A DNA stretch of 64,000 nucleotides, taken from the NCBI GenBank assembly GCA_019058365.1, contig JAHPZE010000001.1:1-64000 (forward strand), given 5' to 3'. This stretch comes from Promethearchaeota archaeon. GTDB lineage: Archaea > Asgardarchaeota > Lokiarchaeia > Sigyniarchaeales > SOKP01. The notes under the pieces are model-generated. The model saw only the letters and a list, made by a program, of their open reading frames with translations, had not been told where the DNA came from and made no database searches. Of this stretch, positions 59,819-64,000 are shown one piece after another; the stretch's first letter is position 1, and the number at the start of each line of letters is the position of its first letter. Position numbers and translations under genes: made by a program.

Positions 59819-60706
59819 TTGTATTTAAAGATATTGGTTACAAAATTGAGCTCTAACGATTATAATGAAAGAATTATGGATTGCCTTAACCAAAATAATT
59901 TTGGAATGACAATAACACAAATTTCAGAAGAGATAAATGGTAATAGAAATACAGTTTCTAAATACCTCAATAGACTAGAATCAAAAGATATTGTGTATAA
60001 AAAGGAGATAGGAAAAGCTTGTTTATATTTCATTAAAGACATTGAGTCAAAAGTATTAAATTTTATAAATGAAAACCCATCAGGGGTTACGATAAAAGAC
60101 ATCTCATATGAATTAAAGCTAACAAGAGACTCGGTGAAAAAACATCTTATAACTCTTGAAAAACAAGATAAAATCTTTAGCACAAAATTAGGAGCATATA
60201 CACTGTTTAAAAGTTCAGAAGCGAAATTTGTGCCAAAAAAATTTATGGTTTCATTCTATAAGGCTCTCCTTAAAGATTTAAAGATAAAATTTCCGAATAA
60301 AGAAAGAATATTTAAAGAAATTGGACGTAATATGTTTGGTGATATAAAATTTCCAATAAGTAAACTAATAATAAAAAAATTGGAGGATTTTAAGACATCT
60401 CCTCTCAAACAATTACATTTTGAAGTATTCAAAGATGTATTTCCCTCTTATTATATTTTTGAACCAATCCAAATTTCAGATCCAAAAATTGACAGCTCAG
60501 GTAAGAAAGGTATTTTTAGATTGAAAAATTCAGAATTTTTAAATAATTCTGATTCTCTCTATCACTTTTATTTAATATCAGGAATGATTGAAACAAAGAT
60601 GTCAAATGATCTAGGGGTACCAATTAAATGCAATATCGAAAAAATTCACATATCAGACAAAATAGAAGATTCTTATTCAGATATTTCAATAGAGTTTAAA
60701 AATTAA
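59819..60706 (+). CDS. Transcriptional regulator with two N-terminal winged-helix domains
   Basis: The 295-residue protein begins with two winged-helix DNA-binding domains (about 18-68 and 72-122). Each shows the pattern I-T-Q-I-S-E-E-I-x-G-N-R-N-T-V-S-K-Y or I-K-D-I-S-Y-E-L-K-L-T-R-D-S-V-K-K-H. An effector-type C-terminal domain of about 150 residues follows that I do not recognise. It is divergent from the GlcD-HdrD-GlcD operon and is probably its regulator. The listed start is a TTG; another TTG at 59846 is possible. Confidence 0.8.
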   Translation: MYLKILVTKLSSNDYNERIMDCLNQNNFGMTITQISEEINGNRNTVSKYLNRLESKDIVYKKEIGKACLYFIKDIESKVLNFINENPSGVTIKDISYELKLTRDSVKKHLITLEKQDKIFSTKLGAYTLFKSSEAKFVPKKFMVSFYKALLKDLKIKFPNKERIFKEIGRNMFGDIKFPISKLIIKKLEDFKTSPLKQLHFEVFKDVFPSYYIFEPIQISDPKIDSSGKKGIFRLKNSEFLNNSDSLYHFYLISGMIETKMSNDLGVPIKCNIEKIHISDKIEDSYSDISIEFKN

Positions 60707-60762
60707 TTTCTTATTTAGATTTTGACGAGTTATAATCTAAAAATAATCTTATTCATAATTTC

Positions 60763-60927
60763 TTATAAGTTTTCTTCATAAAAAGGAGCTATTCCCTCAT
60801 TAATTATGGCTGCTTTTTTCGTATTGTGCGTCGATGCTAAGACTTTTATATCTTTTTGGGCAAAAAAAGCTGCAGAACAGAGGCCAATAAAGCCCGTCCC
60901 GAGGATTGATACACTATATTTATACAT
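60763..60927 (-). pseudogene. Truncated N-terminal copy of the sugar-nucleotide dehydrogenase
   Basis: Fifty-four codons from ATG 60927 read M-Y-K-Y-S-V-S-I-L-G-T-G-F-I-G-L-C-S-A-A and on to I-N-E-G-I-A-P-F-Y-E-E-N-L, then TAA. They match the first residues of the intact dehydrogenase at 53.7-55.1 kb, on the same strand. Differences from the intact gene are mostly silent, so the copy was functional for a long time before it was cut. The remaining bases of the 60707-61089 gap hold nothing else I recognise. Confidence 0.8.
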
Positions 60928-61089
60928 TTTTATTCTTTTTCTTAGTTTTTAATAATAACAGAAATATTAGATTTAAGTTTAAACCTTTCGATTCTCTTAA
61001 TTCCGTATATTTTGAAAAAATTCAAAGAAAAATTTATTACTATAAGAAAATAGATAAATCTATAAAATTTTAAAAGAGAATTTTAAAAA

Positions 61090-62370
61090 ATGAATGAATT
61101 GAGAAACAAACTTAAAATTACAAATAAGGCGCTAGAAGCAATAAATAAATTTCTTACTGATGATAATAATGTTATAATAAATGAATTATTTAAGGTAATT
61201 GATAAATACGGTGGAGTGAATGAAATAAATAAAAAAGCTAGAGATGCAAGAAATTTTAATAATTTACTAGAAAGACTTAGAACTAAAAAACCAGAATTTG
61301 CAGCAGATATCGAATGGTTAATCGAACAAAGAGATAATAATGCTTTTATAAGTATATCAGATTATAGGAAAAAGATCCTTGGCGACAAATTATCAGAAAT
61401 GGAATTTGATAAAGATTATGCAGTAACCTTGGAACTTTCTGCTTGTCAATATTTTCCTTTCTTTATTGATATAGCTAAAGCTGCGATTAATGATAAAAAT
61501 TTAATGCCAGGAAGAATAATTCGTGTAAGAAAAATGAAAGAACAAGAAGAAGATGGTGATCTATTAGCAATGGCCGCTGCTATGCAAGTCATTGGAGCAA
61601 CCTATGTTGAGACACTTGATACAAAAGGTACTGCTCCTGGTCCTGATGGTATGCCTGTAAATGTCCATTTAGGAGGTCCTGAAACTATTACAGGATATTT
61701 TGGAGGAGTTGGGCAACCAAATGATTTTGCTTTAAAGTGGATTGATGAATATCTTTATTATTATACTAACTATGGGATTAAGCAAGTTCTAAATGTTAAT
61801 CCTGGAACTGTTCTTTTGGGGTATTTCATGCATAAACTAGGAATTGATAACGAATTCAAAATTTCAGTATATATGGGCAATGATAATCCTTATGCGTGTC
61901 TTTGGACTTTATTAACTGCTAAATTGTTTGCTCGTGAAGATGGAACAAGTCCTTTAATTGGGTTTAATCTTGCTAATTCAATTAATAATGAAACTCTTGA
62001 ACTCTCCGCATATATTAGAAAAGATTTTGGATTTGAGGATGTTGTGAGATTCGAACATCATGTAATTGAAACTCAAAAAAGTATAGTAAGGCAACCGTAT
62101 GATAAAAGAGATGAATTAGTGGAAGTTGCTAAGAAAGTGAAAAATATTAGTGCTAAACATGAAGGTGGTGATGTGGAATTAGATAAGAATAGAGAGCATC
62201 CTTCAGATATATTGGATTATTTCAGAGATAAGCAGGAAATAATAGATTCAGGTCATTGGGAATTTATGCGAAGAAATCATCTTGATAGATATATTGCAAT
62301 AAATACCACCGCCAGGATACTGACTGAAAATGGTATTGATATTATTGCAGCTCAAAATTTACATAAATAA
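61090..62370 (+). CDS. Conserved-looking protein of unknown family, operon partner of DapA-Fae
   Basis: The 426-residue protein lacks signal peptide and membrane helices. It has a helical N-terminus (to about residue 110), then a region with alternating strands and helices: V-T-L-E-L-S-A, R-I-I-R-V-R-K-M, Y-V-E-T-L-D-T-K-G, and H-L-G-G-P-E-T-I-T-G-Y-F-G-G-V-G-Q-P. The order suggests a TIM-barrel enzyme, but I cannot name the family. Motifs worth a search are E-T-L-D-T-K-G and F-E-H-H-V-I-E. It lies 28 bases upstream of the DapA-Fae fusion on the same strand, so a shared pathway is likely. Confidence 0.8.
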   Translation: MNELRNKLKITNKALEAINKFLTDDNNVIINELFKVIDKYGGVNEINKKARDARNFNNLLERLRTKKPEFAADIEWLIEQRDNNAFISISDYRKKILGDKLSEMEFDKDYAVTLELSACQYFPFFIDIAKAAINDKNLMPGRIIRVRKMKEQEEDGDLLAMAAAMQVIGATYVETLDTKGTAPGPDGMPVNVHLGGPETITGYFGGVGQPNDFALKWIDEYLYYYTNYGIKQVLNVNPGTVLLGYFMHKLGIDNEFKISVYMGNDNPYACLWTLLTAKLFAREDGTSPLIGFNLANSINNETLELSAYIRKDFGFEDVVRFEHHVIETQKSIVRQPYDKRDELVEVAKKVKNISAKHEGGDVELDKNREHPSDILDYFRDKQEIIDSGHWEFMRRNHLDRYIAINTTARILTENGIDIIAAQNLHK

Positions 62371-62398
62371 GAATTAATAAGGATGAGTGTAAGAAAAA

Positions 62399-63886
62399 AT
62401 GGGTAAATTCGATTTTCGGCCTTCTGGAGTTATGCCCGCAATGGTAACTCCATTTAATAAGGATGAATCAATAAATGAAGAGAACTTAAGAAATTTAGTG
62501 AATCATCTTATAGATCAAGGAGTAACTGGATTAGTTCCAGTAGGAACCACTGGAGAATTTGTTAACATGACCTTCGATGAACGATTAAAGGTGATTGAAA
62601 TTGTTGTTGATGAAGTAAATGGTAGGGTTCCTGTAATAGCAGGGACAGGAGAAACAGGAACTAAATTGGTAATTGATGCTACAAATAGTGCAACTGACAT
62701 CGGTGCTGATGCTGTATTAATAGTTACACCATATTTTTTAAAACCAAAAGCGAAAGGATTATATGATCATTATTTTACAATTGCAGAAAAAACAGATATT
62801 CCTATAGTACTGTATAATATACCTGTTTGTACAGGAGTAGAATTACCTTGGACGGTGGTGGAGGATCTCGTGGATATTGAAAATATTGTCGGAATTAAAG
62901 ATTCGAGTGGAGATTATAAATATTTTTCAGCATTACTAGAAAAGGTAAGTGATAAAATTTCAGTTCTTATCGGATGGGATGAAAATGTGTTGGGAGCTTT
63001 AGCTGGGGGTGCTGCTGGATGTATTCTAGGTTCAGCAAATGTTTTTCCTAAAATTTGGCTTGAAATATATGAACATGTGAAGAATAATCGATTACAAGAA
63101 GCTCAAGCACTTCAGAAAAAAATTCAAAAGTTAGCTAGACTTTTGATAAATTCTGGAGCTTTAGGTGCAAAATCTTGTCTAAATATGATGAAAATACCAG
63201 TAGGTAAAACCCGTCAACCCATTATTGTAGGTGATACACTTTCATATGAAATAAAGGATGAATTACGAGTCGAGCTTGAAAAGTTGGGACTAATTGAAAA
63301 AACAGAAATACAGTTTCAATTGGGAGATAAGCCACTCACAAGTCGTTTTTATGCAATTGGAATAACACCTCAGAAAATTACTGATTTTGAATTGAAAGTC
63401 GGAGAATCTCTTGTAGGTGACCGAGCAGAACTTGCCCATATTGATCTTCTAATCGGTAAAAAGAACGGACCTGTTGGAAATGCTTATGCTCAAGCTTTAA
63501 CTAATCCAGAAGAGGGACGTGAAGGGCTTCAAGTTATACTTGAGCCTAATATGCAAGTAAAGCCAGCCACAATAATGATCCCTACTATCAAACCAATATC
63601 TCTTCGCCATGCTAGTTTAACTTATGGCCCCGCTCAAGCCGCTATCGCCAAGGCAGTGATGCAATCCGTTGAAGATGGAATCCTTCCGAAAAAATTAGCA
63701 GAAGATATCGTACTAATTGTAAATGTTTTTGTTCATCCTAGTGCTAGTGCAAGAAAAAGAATATTTATCAATAATTATAAAGCAACACGTAATTCAATAA
63801 GAAAAGCAATGGAAGGATTACCAACAGTAGATGATGCTATTGAGAATGTTGAAAGCGCACGGCATCCCTTTCGGAACGATCCTTAA
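62399..63886 (+). CDS. Fusion of a DapA/NAL-family aldolase with formaldehyde-activating enzyme (Fae)
   Basis: The 495 residues hold two enzymes. Residues 1-295 are a DHDPS/NAL-type aldolase with G-T-T-G-E-F near residue 45, Tyr139 (L-Y-N-I-P) and the Schiff-base Lys167 (G-I-K-D-S-S-G-D). Residues 330-495 are a complete Fae domain with G-E-S-L-V-G-D, the catalytic His347 (L-A-H-I-D-L-L-I-G), E-P-N-x-x-V-K-P-A-T and Y-G-P-A-Q-A-A-I-A-K-A-V. Fae condenses formaldehyde with tetrahydromethanopterin. DapA-type enzymes add pyruvate to aldehydes or split such products. The fusion suggests formaldehyde is passed between the two; Fae is known fused to Hps in other archaea, not to a DapA domain as far as I know. 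Confidence 0.92.
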   Translation: MGKFDFRPSGVMPAMVTPFNKDESINEENLRNLVNHLIDQGVTGLVPVGTTGEFVNMTFDERLKVIEIVVDEVNGRVPVIAGTGETGTKLVIDATNSATDIGADAVLIVTPYFLKPKAKGLYDHYFTIAEKTDIPIVLYNIPVCTGVELPWTVVEDLVDIENIVGIKDSSGDYKYFSALLEKVSDKISVLIGWDENVLGALAGGAAGCILGSANVFPKIWLEIYEHVKNNRLQEAQALQKKIQKLARLLINSGALGAKSCLNMMKIPVGKTRQPIIVGDTLSYEIKDELRVELEKLGLIEKTEIQFQLGDKPLTSRFYAIGITPQKITDFELKVGESLVGDRAELAHIDLLIGKKNGPVGNAYAQALTNPEEGREGLQVILEPNMQVKPATIMIPTIKPISLRHASLTYGPAQAAIAKAVMQSVEDGILPKKLAEDIVLIVNVFVHPSASARKRIFINNYKATRNSIRKAMEGLPTVDDAIENVESARHPFRNDP

Positions 63887-63921
63887 TAGAAATTAATTAA
63901 TAGACAATAAAAAGAGTATTA

Positions 63922-64000
63922 ATGATAAAATTCCCGAATAAATGTATAAAATGTAAAAAAGAAGATCTTCACTTAAATGATTTTATTTATACAAGAATTT
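63922..64000 (+). CDS. Start of a gene cut by the window end, with CxxC
   Basis: From ATG 63922 the frame is open to the window edge: I-K-F-P-N-K-C-I-K-C-K-K-E. The C-x2-C near residues 8-11 suggests a zinc-binding protein. It lies 35 bases after the DapA-Fae stop on the same strand. Too little is visible to assign a function. Confidence 0.45.
   Translation, partial: MIKFPNKCIKCKKEDLHLNDFIYTRI

Overview
The window is AT-rich archaeal DNA and most likely comes from an Asgard archaeon of the Lokiarchaeia type. I infer this from several things together. There is a tungsten/molybdenum formylmethanofuran dehydrogenase operon beside fdhD and a stand-alone hdrB. There is a formaldehyde-activating (Fae) domain, a heliorhodopsin, paired vWA/RING-like proteins, many TTG starts, and a peroxiredoxin-like gene with an in-frame TGA at the catalytic position followed by a stem-loop in the 3' UTR. 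The last trait fits the selenocysteine system reported for Lokiarchaeota. No rRNA, tRNA, CRISPR array or complete IS element was recognised.

Layout. 0-6 kb: adhesin-like STGS-repeat protein, SCP2 protein, glutamate dehydrogenase, LRR protein, twin mini zinc ribbons and an AlaX editing enzyme. 5.7-20.2 kb: two clusters of membrane proteins with hexapeptide-repeat (left-handed beta-helix) domains. They resolve into three module types, A, B and C, fused as A-B plus C in one cluster and split as A, B, C in the other. The layout resembles the C-terminal part of Pls/PosA-type peptide synthetases. Between the clusters lie an MDR dehydrogenase, a divergent adenylate-forming enzyme, a heliorhodopsin, the selenoprotein candidate and a nitrilase. 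20-31 kb: DUF1295 protein, a HepT/MntA toxin-antitoxin pair inside 38-bp direct repeats, class II ribonucleotide reductase, a tRNA methylthiotransferase, a second AlaX and hdrB.

31-41 kb: fdhD and the fwdG-F-D-B-C operon without fwdA, two vWA/RING-like paralogs and a membrane TIR protein. 41-49 kb: 2-oxoacid:ferredoxin oxidoreductase and a zinc/manganese ABC transporter with its DtxR-type regulator and a likely operator. These are mixed with at least five gene remnants. 49.5-53.5 kb: a 1315-residue CheB-CheR-PAS-histidine kinase. 53.7-60.9 kb: a sugar-nucleotide dehydrogenase, then a GlcD-HdrD-GlcD oxidoreductase operon with a divergent wHTH regulator and a palindromic site, then a truncated second copy of the dehydrogenase. 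61-64 kb: an unrecognised conserved protein and a DapA-Fae fusion.

Taken together the window suggests anaerobic, ferredoxin-based metabolism with a tetrahydromethanopterin C1 branch (Fwd, FdhD, HdrB, OFOR, Fae). The region also has a high load of decayed and duplicated genes.
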